In this document: positions 1-11,497 of the stretch, piece by piece | Layout: each line of letters opens with the position of its first letter | How positions within the stretch are numbered: the first letter of the stretch is position 1 | From: Salvator merianae | Taxonomy: Eukaryota > Chordata > Lepidosauria > Squamata > Teiidae | Direction: 5' to 3' | Assembly (NCBI GenBank): GCA_003586115.2 | Contig: QVOM02000112.1 | Span: 52,760,212-52,824,211 of the forward strand | DNA length: 64,000 bases | Notes under the pieces: model-generated | Seen by the model: the letters and a program-made list of their open reading frames with translations, nothing else | The model's database searches: none | What the model was told of the DNA's origin: nothing | Translations under genes and position numbers: made by a program

Positions 1-769
1 TCACACAAACTGGGACTGATGCCTTTGCCAGTCTTGCTCTATCAGGTCACAGAGTTCTCTCCTTACTGCAAAGCATCCAAGCTTTGGATGATAGGTATTG
101 TGATGCTTAGTGGGTGATGCTAGTGATAAAGCTGTGTTTGCACATCTTTTTACTTGCTGAAGGTCAGTGTGAATGGACCCTTTGGTAAAAACGAGGGAAC
201 AGGACACTATTTTTTGAAACTAAATCTCCTTGAACAAACTGGAACATTTAATTGGGAATATTTGAACTGACTGTAATAGGTTCAAGTCTGACCAAGCATG
301 TTGGCCCAAGATTTTTTTGCTTTCCTTTAATCTTTTTGGTTTAAAGCAATTAACCATAGATGTTCTGGTTAGAGTGAAATGATGATCTAGAATTAAGAGA
401 AGGCTTGCTGTGTCTGTAATATTTTAACTTTAACTGACAAAGATTATAGTAATTGTAAATATCTGTCAAGAGTTGTATTTCTGTTAATTCTGTTTTGCAG
501 ATCAGTTGCATCACTTCCTCCTGGCTCCTTGTTGGGCTTCTATAGCAGAATTTGCTGGCTTCCTTTTGAGGAGGCTGATCCAACACTGCAAGGACATTTT
601 TCTGGCCTCTGAAGACATCATCAGTTTTTGTCTCCAGACCTTGGGATATCACAAATGTTGTGCCCTTCTTTTCCCACCTTTTTCTGTGTAGAGTTGTTTG
701 AAGTCTGCCTCTCCTATGTATCAGTCATCACTGAAGGACCACTTCTTTGAGGGCACTGGGGGAGAAGCA
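1..769. other. Intronic sequence, nothing recognised
   Basis: Short open frames occur at 1-207 and 350-691, but they match no family I know and overlap on both strands. The GC-richer block at 500-760 could be old repeat or conserved non-coding DNA; I cannot tell. Confidence 0.5.
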
Positions 770-1265
770 TGCCTGTATATAGACAGGGTATGAAACCCGG
801 GGTTATCCCAACACTGTGCAGTATCTGTGGCAATCCCAACGTAGTCATGGGATGTAGGTGTGATATACTGGAAAATTGCTATTCTGGGAAAAATAACTTC
901 CAGCCTGTTTTTTTCCCCATAATCACAATATTGCTTATGTTGTTTGGTGCTTCCTCCTGCGTTTTTCCTTTAGGGAATGTCCAGCGCATCAAATGTGGGG
1001 TTGAAACCAGACTGAAAATAATCACAAAACAGGCACAGTGGTGGATGCTTGCACAGTTCCAAGTATTTTCAACAGTGTATGCATTGCAGAAGCAGCGCCA
1101 AACTTGTCCCGCAATTTTGCTCTGCTGCTTGGCAGGGACAGCAAGAGCCAGTTGCAGGACCTGAATAAGATCCTGCATTTTCCTCTTGTGGTCTGGAGGC
1201 AGTCGAGAGTGAGAAGCCTTCCTTTGATCTCCCCATATGGTGCAGATTAAGATGCAATTGAGGGA
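770..1265. repeat. Dispersed repeat, family A copy 1
   Basis: This segment is related to 35259-35730. Shared landmarks in order are an AGACAGGG start, an AACCYGGGRTTATC motif, GGCAATCCCA, a block ending in TTCCCARCCTG-like sequence, and a tail of about 100 bp with CTGCNNGGCAG, GGCAAGAG and TCCTGCATTTTYCTCTTGT-like sequence. The same tail recurs alone near 59520-59620. It looks like a non-autonomous element of unknown class; I see no coding capacity beyond chance frames. Confidence 0.6.
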
Positions 1266-2749
1266 GATCAAAGGGGGACTTCTCATCAGAATCTTTTCCC
1301 TCCTGTGTGGCCTTCCAAGTCCCAATCCACTGGGCCTGTTATTTAAATCTATTGTGCTGCTATGTGCATCTTCCAAACAAAACAATAGTTTAATAGTTAC
1401 TAAATACTCCATAGTGATTTACAGCCCACATCTGTCCTGCATTTTCCCCACCCTTTTCCTTTCATTAGCTCCTGCTACATTAAAAAAGGCGGATAGATGA
1501 GAAATAAATGATATCTTTCTGACACGTTACTTGGATCTCGGATATTTGCTATTAATTCTTTGCAAGTGCGTGTTACTGAAAAGACAGGGCAAAAATACTT
1601 ATTATGCTTTCAGGAATGCTATTTTTTCACTTCCTTTTATGGTGTGACCCAGGGACATTTGAGTTCTTTTTTTTTTTAATTGATGAAGTTTTCTTTGATT
1701 AAATATTAAGTTCTGGCCTGCAAGACAAAATGGCAATGTAAAATGTACAATTTTGCAAACTCTTTTTTTTAGTGGCCTTTTGTAGGAACAAAACAATTAC
1801 ATGCTTAATTATGCTCATTAGACGATTTGATTATGAGATTGCTTTAGAGGAATGTGTTGATAGAATGAAAAGTTGTAGTCTTCTTGAATTATGAATAGCA
1901 AGTTGAAAAGGGTGCAATTTTGTTTTTGTTCTTTTTTGACATGCTACAATTTTACATTGTTTGGCTCTAAATACTAGTAACTTGGCATCCATTACTTGTG
2001 TATGACATGGATAGTAATTCTGTGGTTTTAGAATAATGAATCAGTATGAATGCTTTTTTCAGTTGTTATCTGAATTCACATGCATCTTTACCCAGTGTGT
2101 GTCAATATGACATCAGACACCACTTCCTACCTCAATTTAATACAGTAAAAACTGCATGCGCTCTCTCTCTCTCTCATACACACAAACACAGCTTTTGCAT
2201 GCTGAAATGTACTTTTATCTTATTATATACTGAGGCTTTGTGATGAGTATCAGCAGTACAGTTGCTATGGTATTGAATAACTAGATTTGTGTATGTATAA
2301 TAAAAATACATGAAAACAGGTTTGGTACATTAATTTGACATAATGCAAGCTCTCTGCCAGTGGTTTTAAAACAGTAACTTTACATTTTGGTGCTGAAGTT
2401 GACATAAAACAAGTTTAATATCTTCTCTTCAGTTGCCATGAATACAAATACCTAGTGACTGGGGAGAGAGGTAGGCGTATCAGTGAATAAGCTGTTAGAA
2501 ACTTTATTCGGCCAAATTTTGCTTCTGCTTGTTTATTATAATGAAGAATAACTCTGTAGCTTTCCTCCTTGTCACTATGGTGTTTATTTGTGCTAAGAAT
2601 GGATTTATTTAACACAATAATTGAAAAAATAAAATAAACATATAGCTTGTTGATGTTGTATGCGTATTGTATATAGAGATCTTTTCTCTATGGCCAAGAG
2701 GGCTCCATGTCTGCCACTGTTGTATTGCTTATTTAATCTATTTTACATA
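1266..2749. other. AT-rich intron, simple repeats only
   Basis: No genes are visible. There is a T-run near 1669-1678 and a (CT)n tract at about 2160-2175. Otherwise it is unannotated intronic DNA. Confidence 0.5.
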
Positions 2750-3025
2750 GGAACATAAGAGGAGCCCTTGCTCAATCATGCCACAACCCATCTAGTCCAG
2801 CATTCTGTCTCACACAACAGTCTGACATTTGCTTCTGGGCATTCTCAAGCAGAAGGCAAAGGCAAAACCTTTACCTGCTCTCAGCACCCTGCAAATGGCC
2901 TTTAAAGGTATACTGCCTATCTCTCCACTCCATGGAGACAGTACCTAGGCATCCATTCTAGTAGCCATTGATACACCTGACCTCCATGAATCTGTCCAAT
3001 CCATTCTTAAAGCTGTTTTGCTATC
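2750..3025 (-). mobile_element. CR1-type LINE fragment, 3' end, antisense
   Basis: It opens with GGAACATAAGAGGAGCCC and continues with CCATCTAGTCCAGCATTCTG, GCTTCTGGGCATTC and TAGCCATTGATACACCTG. This order, read on the minus strand, ends in the TCTTATGTTC tail typical of a CR1 subgroup 3' end. Copies also occur at 24661-24998 and 53462-53670 (same orientation) and 22700-22833 and 48605-48715 (opposite). Confidence 0.7.
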
Positions 3026-3694
3026 TATTTAAATAACTAGACAATGGTGGCCAGTGCTGATTGGATGAATGGTAAGCCAACAAATAGGAAGTGGTACCAG
3101 AGGTCAGAAAACCTGAGACACTGTGTATTGAAACCCATCTGAGAATTGATTCCACAGATGTACCCTTTAGGCAACCCTGTATTGAAATATGCCAGAAGGA
3201 GAAAAGGGGAGTAGCCTAATCTCTGAGCTATGAGAATTCCATCAGCCTTGGAAATATAGTACAGTATATAAGAATATATGGGCTAAGGGAAATATAGACT
3301 CATCTGTGAAAAGGAGAGAAAAAACACCTCTGGGTTATCAAAGATCTATTAAAATTGACTTGATAAGTCTCCAAACTGGTAAGGAAATAAGATTGTGAGG
3401 CAGGATGCAACCCGGTGAGGAGGCAACTTCAGTGCTGGACTGGAAATGGCTGTGGATGATGTGCAAAACTGTCTTGCAAGAAACCTGCCCAGTAAGACAC
3501 CTCTTCCCTTCCCCATCACTCTGCACAGAGGAGGAGAAGGTGACTTATGGGCCGACAGCTGTAAGAATCATCGATTGCAGCTTGCTGGTAAGTTGACTTT
3601 CTGGGCAGCTGGGACTGACAGTATCTGCCCATGGATCAGGACTCACTGGGCTGTGGAGGTAGGGCAGAGCACAGCTGGAAGGTTCCTTTGATCT
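3026..3694. other. Intronic sequence, nothing recognised
   Basis: Three overlapping short frames at 3405-3691 share no family signature and look like chance. No repeat identified with confidence. Confidence 0.4.
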
Positions 3695-3900
3695 CCTTGA
3701 AATGTTTATTATTTATTGCTAGGCAGTTTATATATGAGATTAGAAGAACTGAATTGTTCTCTTCCTTCCCCTACTTTATCCTCACAATAACCCTGTTAGG
3801 TAGGTTAGCCTGGGTATCAGGGACTTCATGGCCAAATTGTGACTTGAGTCCTGGCCTCTACACACTTTAGTCACCATAATACTCTGTGTCATACAGTAAC
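3695..3900. repeat. LINE/SINE tail fragment (L2- or MIR-like)
   Basis: It contains CTACTTTATCCTCACAATAA followed by CCCTGTTAGGTAGGTTAGCC, a motif common in L2/MIR-like amniote repeats. It is too degraded for a firm assignment or strand. Confidence 0.5.
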
Positions 3901-4009
3901 CAACTGGCTTGCGTATTAGTGCCATATAAATAGTTGAATGACACTGAGGCCTTATCATTTTCTCAACACATGTTTCCAAAGTAGACTTTGTATATGAGAA
4001 ATGGGAAGG

Positions 4010-4100
4010 AGCTATTTATTCATTTGTTATTTGTGTTTCTGTCCTGGTCTATACTCAGAAGTCTCAAGGCAGATTATAATAAAAAATGTGTTACCAAAAA
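4010..4100 (-). repeat. L2-clade LINE 3' tail, antisense
   Basis: The pattern TTTATTCATTTGTTATTTGT, then a CAGAAGTCTCAAGGCAG block, then ATTATAATAAAAA is the antisense of a common squamate LINE 3' end. Related tails are listed at 14810, 15890, 21900, 30397, 38585 and 58745. Confidence 0.55.
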
Positions 4101-4220
4101 TTGGAGTATTCACCTTATATAAAACATAGGCAAATAGAATCCTGAGGTGATTTTAGAGACAGCTGCAGCTATTAAAGAGAGAGACAGCATGTGCAATGAT
4201 AATTCTTTGAAAGGGTTTTA

Positions 4221-4671
4221 GGGTCTATTCACACTCTCCAGCTTAGAATGGTAGAATCCTACCATTCTAAGCTGGAACAGACCCTGAAGCACAGCAGCAA
4301 TCTGCACTGTGAAGGAAGAGCCCGGACCTGGCTTGCAGCATTCACAGCGTGAATGCCACCTGCCCACAATAACAGTGGCCATGGCAACATCTGGCTGCTG
4401 CCATGGCAACTGGGGATGCAGTGCGCAACTATGCAACCACAGTCATGCAGCAACTTGCAGTGTTTGCATCTGGAAGCAGGGGTGAACGCTGCTTATCGGG
4501 AGCAGTCCAGCTACTCCCAGTACAGCTGTGGACAACAATTTTGTTGTCCACTGCTAGTAGCATTTGGAACTGTCTGTAACCAATCCCAGATGCTAGGGCC
4601 TCCACACAGTGCAGATGCATTGTGCTAGTGAGCGTCCCAATGCTCACTAGCACTAAAGTGCAGACAGACCC
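4221..4671. mobile_element. Non-autonomous DNA transposon, 3-bp TSD (TTA)
   Basis: The ends are GGGTCTATTCACACT and, inverted, GGGTCTGTCTGCACT. TTA occurs on both sides (4218-4220 and 4672-4674), which I read as a TSD. Just inside the left end is a perfect 17-bp-arm hairpin (4238-4275, CCAGCTTAGAATGGTAG arms). Just inside the right end is a second hairpin with GCTAGTGAGC arms around 4624-4651. There is no transposase. It belongs to the family described under findings. Confidence 0.75.
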
Positions 4672-7659
4672 TTAGTTATGGATACTTAAACATTTCATAG
4701 AAACTGTGTTTTATCTATATTCTGATTCTGGTACATTATTCTATATATGTGTTATACCCTTTCAGACCTTTGGACTGTAATAAAGTGTTTGTTTTTGATA
4801 CTGAATGATAACAGCATTTTTTGCCAAGGTCAACTTTAAGTGGCAATTCATCAGCACTGTCTCTGTTCTATCATAGCTTTGATATTAATTAGTGCTGGCA
4901 ATGCTACCCAACCTGCTGAAAAGCTAACACTAAGAGTCCAGGCAGAGCGCAGCTTCCCTTGCAAAAGATGTCACAGATGTCTGCCCAACGATGTGCGTCC
5001 AATAAGTGGACATATGGAGAATTTTCAGTTCCCTGCTTCAAGTACACTAGGTTCCCGTTGAAACTTGAATATTCTTCTGATGGTTTGGAGCCAATAGCTG
5101 AAAGCTTTTGCATACAGTACCACTTCTCTTTGATTTGCATTTCCACCTGTTAATAAAGTAATAAAATATAATCTGTGTAGCTTAAATTCTAAAGAGCTAG
5201 CCCACTCCACCAGTCTCAAAACTCTAACTTTAAGTGCTCCAGAGTTCAATTAAGTGCTACAAATGCTTTTTCTTTAAAAAAAAACTATAGTCTATAGAAA
5301 GCCCAGATTTCTGACAAGTCTCCTCAGCTAATGTAGCATCGCTTGCCAGAAAAAAAACAGCAATACTGTTCTACCATCACCTCATTCAACAGGCATTGAC
5401 TATCAGCTTGCCAACATCCATCTGTTTCCATACTGCTAACATCAGAGCCAACGTTCTTGTCAACAGCTTTCCCAACACAGGAAACACTACTATGAATGTC
5501 TTTATGGCCTGATGCCAGTTTTCTGAACAGTGTCCTTCATTCATTGGCAGCGTTGGGTCATTACCAATGAAACTGACCAAGATAGATGTGCATCTTCATT
5601 CTCCCTTTGGAGGATCTCATGGTGCAATTCTACCATATTTTGGATTAGCTACTCTAATCTCTGTTTGCACAGTTGCCCATGGCCAAGAACTTCTGCAGCA
5701 GGCAAACAATACCTGGAATTACAATATTGGAGTTGCAGTCACTCAATATCTAGAAGACTTCAGCTTTCTCATTTCATCAGATGAAATAATTCATGGAGAA
5801 TAATTCCATAATGTGTGTTATAAGGAGACTAAATTTAATTTTAGATTGCTTAGAAATACCTTTCTTTCTTTTTAAAATAAAGAGTAATTGATGTGTGAGT
5901 TCCTCCTGAGTGCCGATACATTTTATTTGCAGAACTCATTGAGCAATTTCTTTGAGCACCTGAGATCTAATTGGAACACAGTTGTAATAATGCTGCTGTA
6001 AGAAGCTTAAATTTTTATTTTCCATGTCAATAATCTTTTATGTAGATCCATCAATTCCTCGTTAGCATTAGATTCCCCCTTCTATATAACCATATAGGCT
6101 ATTTAACCTACCCATTGGGATGGTGGGCAGAAAAGAGAAAAATGAGATTTCTCTCATCTGTCACATGTTGTTTCTTATTTAAAACATTTCTGTACCACTT
6201 TCCACAAAAAAAAGGACAAAGCTGTTTGCCACTTACGGTTGATACTGTGTCTGAACTAAAAAACATATTCTTTAAATGATGCTCAGATTTTTTTTATTGG
6301 GCTTTAATTTATTAAATATGCTTTGGTTTTTGCTCCCTAATGAGTAAGATCATCATACAGGTGCTTTTTCAAAAATGTGTATTTTATCTGCATTTTCCTC
6401 AGGCTCTGAAGTTGAGAAGCAAAGTGAGAAACTGTGTGCTTGACCTTGAAATTTCTTTCTGTTTACTCTGTCCCTTATCAAATTCCAGGCTTGAAATACT
6501 AATGCTGGGCTTCAGTGTGATGGTTTTGGAAGAATTTCTCATAAAATGTATTTTAAGTACAAAATGCTACTAGTGACTGATTGGGACAATGAGGCTGATG
6601 AGGCAACAGAGGAGGCTTAGAGGCTTGTGGTTTCCCTTTGGTCCTGCCAAACTTCACTGTGGTCCAAAATGCAGTTTGGCAAGATTGAAGACACGTGTCC
6701 AATTAGAACTTCCCTATGGTTTTATATTGCTAGTCATTACTGCAAAAGGAGAGGCAGGGATATGGCATAAAGCAATTGAAGTATTGGAAGTGGTATATAG
6801 GCAAAAGAGATTTGTCACAACCGGTCCTCTATCTGCCAGTACCACAGTTGTCATGCCACAACAAAGAAACAGAGGAAATTCATGAAATTAATGGCTTGTG
6901 TGCCTCTTTCTTTCCTCCTCCTCCTCTTTTTTTTTTTTTTTGAAAGGGAAAAAACCCCAGAACCAGTGATGCAGGTGTCCTTGTGTAGCAACGCTATTCA
7001 AGTAATCATAGCAGATTTGCAATTACTTTCAGGCCTGCCATTTTCCCTCTCCGGTTTATATCTTGCACCATCTGTTCTGCGGTGTTTCCTCTTTAAAATT
7101 ATGCAACTCTCATTCATAGTTACATGTTAGCTCCCATTTTGAACTATGTTATGGTTATGCTCAATACTGCAGCAGATAAATGAACTGATTTATTATGACC
7201 AGCTCTGACCTCAGATGAGAACGTTTCACTCCCATTAAATCCATGGCTCAGTGCTTTTAACATGCTGATGATGGAGACGGTTTTCGATGATGAGTAATTT
7301 GAATTTTAGTTATATGGCACATGAAAAGAGAGGAAATATCCATATTACATAGTAATCCCTGATCTATTCATGCTTTCTATCCTTCTTTAGTATCATAAAT
7401 AGCCGTGGATTCGTTAGTTCTAATAGTCACTATGAGTACTACAGCTTGTTTGGAGATTCCAGCAGGAGAATCGTATACCCTTGACCAAAGAATGATACTC
7501 TCCTTCTATCTAGGATAGCTGACCTCTTCTACTAAGCACATGGCTTTGGGAAGTACAACATGGAGCTGTGAGGGAGATCAGCTGAATCAACCCTGGCAAT
7601 TGATGGGGTGACAGCCAGATCATCCTCACATCCATTATGAATCCTACAGAAAAAGCTCT
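4672..7659. other. Intron, mostly unannotated
   Basis: It holds a degraded LINE-tail-like stretch near 6170-6235 and a T-tract at about 6927-6941. The frames at 5530-5803 and 6589-6885 are open by chance as far as I can see. No gene or RNA recognised. Confidence 0.45.
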
Positions 7660-7760
7660 AATTGACAAAGCATCTGCTCTGGAAGCAGAAGGTCCCAGTT
7701 TCAGTCTCCAGGGTCCTCACACAGGCCTGGAAAAGATTTCTGAATCATTTGGGGCATTTT
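7660..7760 (+). mobile_element. tRNA-derived SINE fragment
   Basis: The sequence CATCTGCTCTGGAAGCAGAA followed by GGTCCCAGTTTCAGTCTCC resembles the promoter part of a squamate tRNA-like SINE; the B-box-like part is GTTTCAGTCTC. It continues with CAGGCCTGGAAAAGATTTCT, the usual body of that SINE. It is truncated and old. Confidence 0.6.
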
Positions 7761-8111
7761 CATTTGACTTTTTTTTTAAAAAAAAAAGTTAATTAAGGAG
7801 CTACAGTACAAGTTAAATCTATGCCTCGCATAGAGACATTAGATGAAGATCTGAAGATCCTCATCCCATTGCAAGTATTAGAACTTGGAATTATCCAGGG
7901 AAGCTGAAAGAGAGCTGGCATAGTTAATTAGGATATTGATTGTCACAAAGTGTAATCAGTATTATTGACCCTGATGGGCTTAAGAAGGGATTAGAAAAAT
8001 TATGAAGGATAGAATTATCAATGACAGGTAGATGTGATAGGTCTAATGTGCACTCTATATGGGGCTGTCTTTGAAGACAGCTTGGAAGCTGCAACCAGTG
8101 CAGGATTTAGC

Positions 8112-8231
8112 AACCACGGCCATACTACCCTGAACACGCCGGATCTTGTCTGATCTCAGAAACAAGCAGGATTGGGCCCGGTTAGTACTTGGATAGGAGA
8201 CCGCCCAGAAATACCAGGTGCTGTAGGCTTT
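8112..8231 (+). pseudogene. 5S rRNA-like sequence (pseudogene or 5S-derived SINE head)
   Basis: The full 5S length of about 120 nt aligns by eye. It has CACGGCCATACTACCCTGAA near the start, GATCTTGTCTGATCTCAGAA in the middle, GTTAGTACTTGGATAGGAGA, and an end of GGTGCTGTAGGCTTT. Several substitutions sit in the internal promoter, including AACAAGCAGG where functional genes have AGCTAAGCAGG. It runs straight into a CR1 3' end with no gap, so it is more likely the head of a 5S-derived SINE or a template-switch chimera than a working gene. Confidence 0.85.
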
Positions 8232-8547
8232 TTCTATTTTCAGGTATCTGAAGGGCTGTCACAGTGAAGAGGGATTGGCCCTATTCTCAATTACACAAGA
8301 AGGAAGGACAAGAAACAATGAGATGAAACTTCAAGAGAGTAGATACAGGCTAGATATTAGAAAAAATGTTCTGATAGTAAGGGCTATCAGTCAATGGAAC
8401 AGGTTGCCACAGAAGGTGGTGAGCTCTCCTTCCCTGAAGGTCTTCAAGGAGAGGCTGGACAGACATCTGTCTGGGATGGTTTAGTGAATCCTGCATGGAC
8501 TCAATGACCCTAGAGGTCCCTTCCAACTCTATGATTCTATGATTCTA
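8232..8547 (+). mobile_element. CR1 LINE 3' end fused to the 5S-like head
   Basis: It begins at GGTATCTGAAGGGCTGTCAC and runs through GGCTATCAGTCAATGGAACA, GTGGTGAGCTCTCCTTCC and GGCTGGACAGACATCTGTC. It finishes with GGTCCCTTCCAACTCTATG and ATTCTATG repeats, the characteristic CR1 3' terminus. The open frame at 8275-8484 is part of the CR1 C-terminal coding region, not a gene. Confidence 0.9.
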
Positions 8548-8559
8548 ACTAGACATATA

Positions 8560-9028
8560 TCACATTGCTTTCAAAGGAATTGCACTGGTTGTCAGTTTAC
8601 TACTGAGCCCAATTAAAGATTTTAACTCTTGATTTATAAATTCTTAAAACAGGCTCCAAATATCTAAATGAGTAATTCCTCCCATGCAGTCCTGCCCATG
8701 AATTGAGATTTGGAGAGGTCTTCTTGGTGGTGTCACCACTATCAGAAGTGAAAGAGCCTTCTCTGTGATAGCCTCCAGGCTATGGAATGCCTCTGTATGC
8801 ATTTTCCCTCTGAAATGCATCCTCCCTTTATATACTTAGCAGGTTGGTAAAAGTACACCTCTTTATCACGGTTTTTGGCTAAGGAGGCAACTGTTGTCCT
8901 TTGCTCTGTAAAAAAACTGCACTTTCAAAAATCAGTTTTAATTCTGCTTTTAGGCATTTTAGTTGTTATACCTGTCCTGAGATCTCAGTTTATAGGATGG
9001 GATATAAATGTAATAAATAAACAAATAA
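8560..9028 (+). mobile_element. L2-clade LINE remnant (ORF2 C-terminus and 3' tail)
   Basis: Translation near 8580 reads LHWLSVYY*AQLKILTLD, which corresponds to the LHWLPV..FRAQFKIL motif at the end of L2-type reverse transcriptase ORFs. Downstream, GAAAGAGCCTTCTCTGTGAT and CTATGGAATGCCTCTG fit the same family. The segment ends with ATAAATGTAATAAATAAAC-type tail repeats. Stops and frameshifts make it dead. Confidence 0.75.
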
Positions 9029-10055
9029 GATGGTCCTAGAATTACAGATGGAATGTCTCTAAAGACTAGTTGCTGGGAAACATAAGTAGAGAGGGTGCTA
9101 GTGTGATTGCTATCACCTAGGTCCTGCTTCTGCACTTTCTGCTGGCATCTGGTTGATTTATGTCACCAGAGGTGGAGAAATAGACTTGTGGTCTGTTCAA
9201 TAGGACATAATGAAAGACCAGAACCTCCCCTCTTCTGGAAAGAGCATCATGCAGCAAAATCCAGTTCATAGATGGTAACCCATTCATGCTGCAATTTATA
9301 TGGTAATGCATTCATGCTCTGTTCCCTGAGTGGAGGCAAACTGCCATAATTAATCCACTGGTCTACACTGGTGCCAACGATGTCTGGATGGTTTTATATT
9401 AAGTTTATGGTGCTGATTAAGAATATGACTTTGGTTTTGCCAGATTGGCTGTAGTTTCTGAGATATTTCATAGTTAATTAATTAATGCAACATGTTTGAA
9501 AAGCATTCAGAATTGCAAGAATATTGTAGGCCTACAAATTGAAATACAAAATAATTATATGGGATATTTCATTACCTAAGACACTGTTAAAGAGTCAAGA
9601 GACAGACCAAAAGCTATTGCATTTGTTATCACATACAAGTCGCATTGGGGAATGCATTTTTTTCATGGATGTCCATTATCTCAAACTAGAACCAATTCAG
9701 CAAAAGTAATGGGATTTTTGAATTCAGCATCCTCAAAATACCCTAAATCCATTCAAAAACCCCTAGCACCTGAAAAAAAAATTCTTTGTAGACCTGTGTT
9801 ATCACACATCATCTGTAACTATTGTACTAAACAATAAATATACATTAGTTCAAATCATACTAAACAATTATACATATGCTAGCAAACATATGTCTCTTAA
9901 CTTTCACTGAGTTATGATCAAACCTAAAGAGAAGGTCCCTGCAAGAAAGCATGGAATTCGGTGCTGTTGACATTGCTCCCAAGTCCATCTCACCGGGAGA
10001 AGCTCATAGTAGGCATTCTTAGGGCATTCCATACTGACACCCTCCCAAACAAGAG
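9029..10055. other. Intronic sequence, nothing recognised
   Basis: AT-rich with short chance frames (9117-9311, 9652-9837). I see no repeat or motif I can name. Confidence 0.4.
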
Positions 10056-10063
10056 CTCAGCAG

Positions 10064-11489
10064 TAGGGGTGTGCACGAAGCTTCGTGGCATTCGATTTTC
10101 GATCGAATTTCGTGATTTCGTGCCCTTCGCATCGAATGCGAAGGGCACCAGAAATCACGAATGCGAATTGCGAAGGTCCCTCAATTTTTCGAAGTATTTC
10201 GGGACCTTCGCAATTTGCCAAAGTCTCACCTCTCTAGGCTGTCAGCGCTGTCGCGGACAGCCTAGGGTGAATCAGCCAGCCAGCAGCGAGTGGAAGTGCA
10301 GAAAATTCAACGGAAGGGAGGGATTCCCTTCCCGTTGATTTTCCTTCTCTTCCCCTCACTGACTCACCCCCCTAGGCTGTCAGCGCGAGCGCTGACAGCC
10401 TAGGGTGAATGAGGCAGCCAGCAGCCATCGGAAACGGAGCAAGGCGAACGGAAGACCTTTGCCTTGATTTTTCTGCTTCCGATGGCGCTCGCCTCTCTCT
10501 CATCCCCCCCCCCAGTCTGTCATCAGACTGACAGACTGCGGCGGGAGTGAGAGAGCGCGCTGCGCCATCGGAAGCAGATAAATCAAGGCGAACGGAAGAC
10601 CTTTTTGCCTTGATTTCTCTGCTTCAGATGGCGCTCGCCTCTCTCTCATCCCCCCCCCCAGTCTGTCATCAGACTGACAGACTGCGGCGGGAGTGAGAGA
10701 GCGCGCTGCGCCATCGGAAGCAGATAAATCAAGGCGAACGGAAGACCTTTTTGCCTTGATTTCTCTGCTTCAGATGGCGCTCGCCTCTCTCTCATCCCCC
10801 CCCCCAGTCTGTCATCAGACTGACAGACTGCGGCGGGAGTGAGAGAGCGCGCTGCGCCATTGGAAGCAGATAAATCAAGGCGAACGGAAGACCTTTTTGC
10901 CTTGATTTCTCTGCTTCAGATGGCGCTCGCCTCTCTCTCATCCCCCCCCCAGTCTGTCATCAGACTGACAGACTGCGGCGGGAGTGAGAGAGAGCGCTGC
11001 GCCATCGGAAGCAGATAAATCAAGGCGAATGGGAGACCTTTTTGCCTTGATTTCTCTGCTTCCGATGGCGCTCGCCTCTCTCTCATCCCCCCCCCAGTCT
11101 GTCATTACACTGACAGACTGCGGCGGGAGTGAGAGAGAGAGCGCTGCGCCATCGGAAGCAGATAAATCAAGGCGAACGGAAGACCTTTTTGCCTTGATTT
11201 CTCTGCTTCCGATGGCGCTCGCCTCTCTCTCATCCCCCCCCCAGTCTGTCATTACACTGACAGACTGGGGGGGGGGAATGAGAGAGAGGCGAGCGCCATC
11301 CGAAGCAGAGAAATTAAGGCAAAGGTCTTCCCTTCGCCTTGATTTATCTGCTTCCGTTCGCAGTGAAGATTTTCGCCGCGAAAATGAAGGGCTTCATTTT
11401 CGTGCGTATTTTTTCGCATGAAAACGAAGCCTAGGAGCTTCGCAGTCCTGCGAAGCGAAAAGGGAAAAGTGCCTTCGTGCACATCCCTA
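10064..11489. mobile_element. hAT-type non-autonomous DNA transposon with internal array
   Basis: The left end is TAGGGGTGTGCACGAAG and the right end inverted is TAGGGATGTGCACGAAG, a 17-bp terminal inverted repeat (TIR) with one mismatch. It is flanked by a perfect 8-bp duplication, CTCAGCAG, at 10056-10063 and 11490-11497. An 8-bp TSD and TAGGGRTG-like ends are hallmarks of the hAT superfamily. The interior is unusually GC- and CpG-rich and dominated by a 146-bp tandem array. Subterminal zones hold repeated TTCG/CGAA motifs (for example GCGAAGGGCAC and TGCGAAG). No transposase is present. Frames such as 9961-10338 and 10984-11421 are made by the repeats. Confidence 0.9.
10481..11280. repeat. 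146-bp palindromic minisatellite inside the hAT element
   Basis: The landmark GATGGCGCTCGCCTCTCTCT recurs at 10481, 10627, 10773, 10919, 11064 and 11211, giving spacings of 146, 146, 146, 145 and 147. Each unit contains nested inverted repeats: GATGGCGC...GCGCCATC, AGTCTGTC...GACAGACT, and GAAGCAGATAAATCAAGGC against GCCTTGATTTCTCTGCTTC. Variant bases are blocked: CTTCAGATGG in copies 2-4 but CTTCCGATGG in 1, 5 and 6; CATCAGACTG in 1-4 but CATTACACTG in 5-6. That suggests local homogenisation. Confidence 0.92.
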
Positions 11490-11497
11490 CTCAGCAG

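Noticed and set aside
8112..8231. Functional 5S rRNA gene
   Set aside because: It has mutations in the internal promoter region and a direct fusion to a CR1 3' end instead of a T-run terminator followed by unique sequence.
10984..11421. Repetitive open frames on both strands (10938-11252, 10984-11421)
   Set aside because: They are translations of the 146-bp palindromic array; three units make 438 bp, so frames repeat by arithmetic rather than selection.
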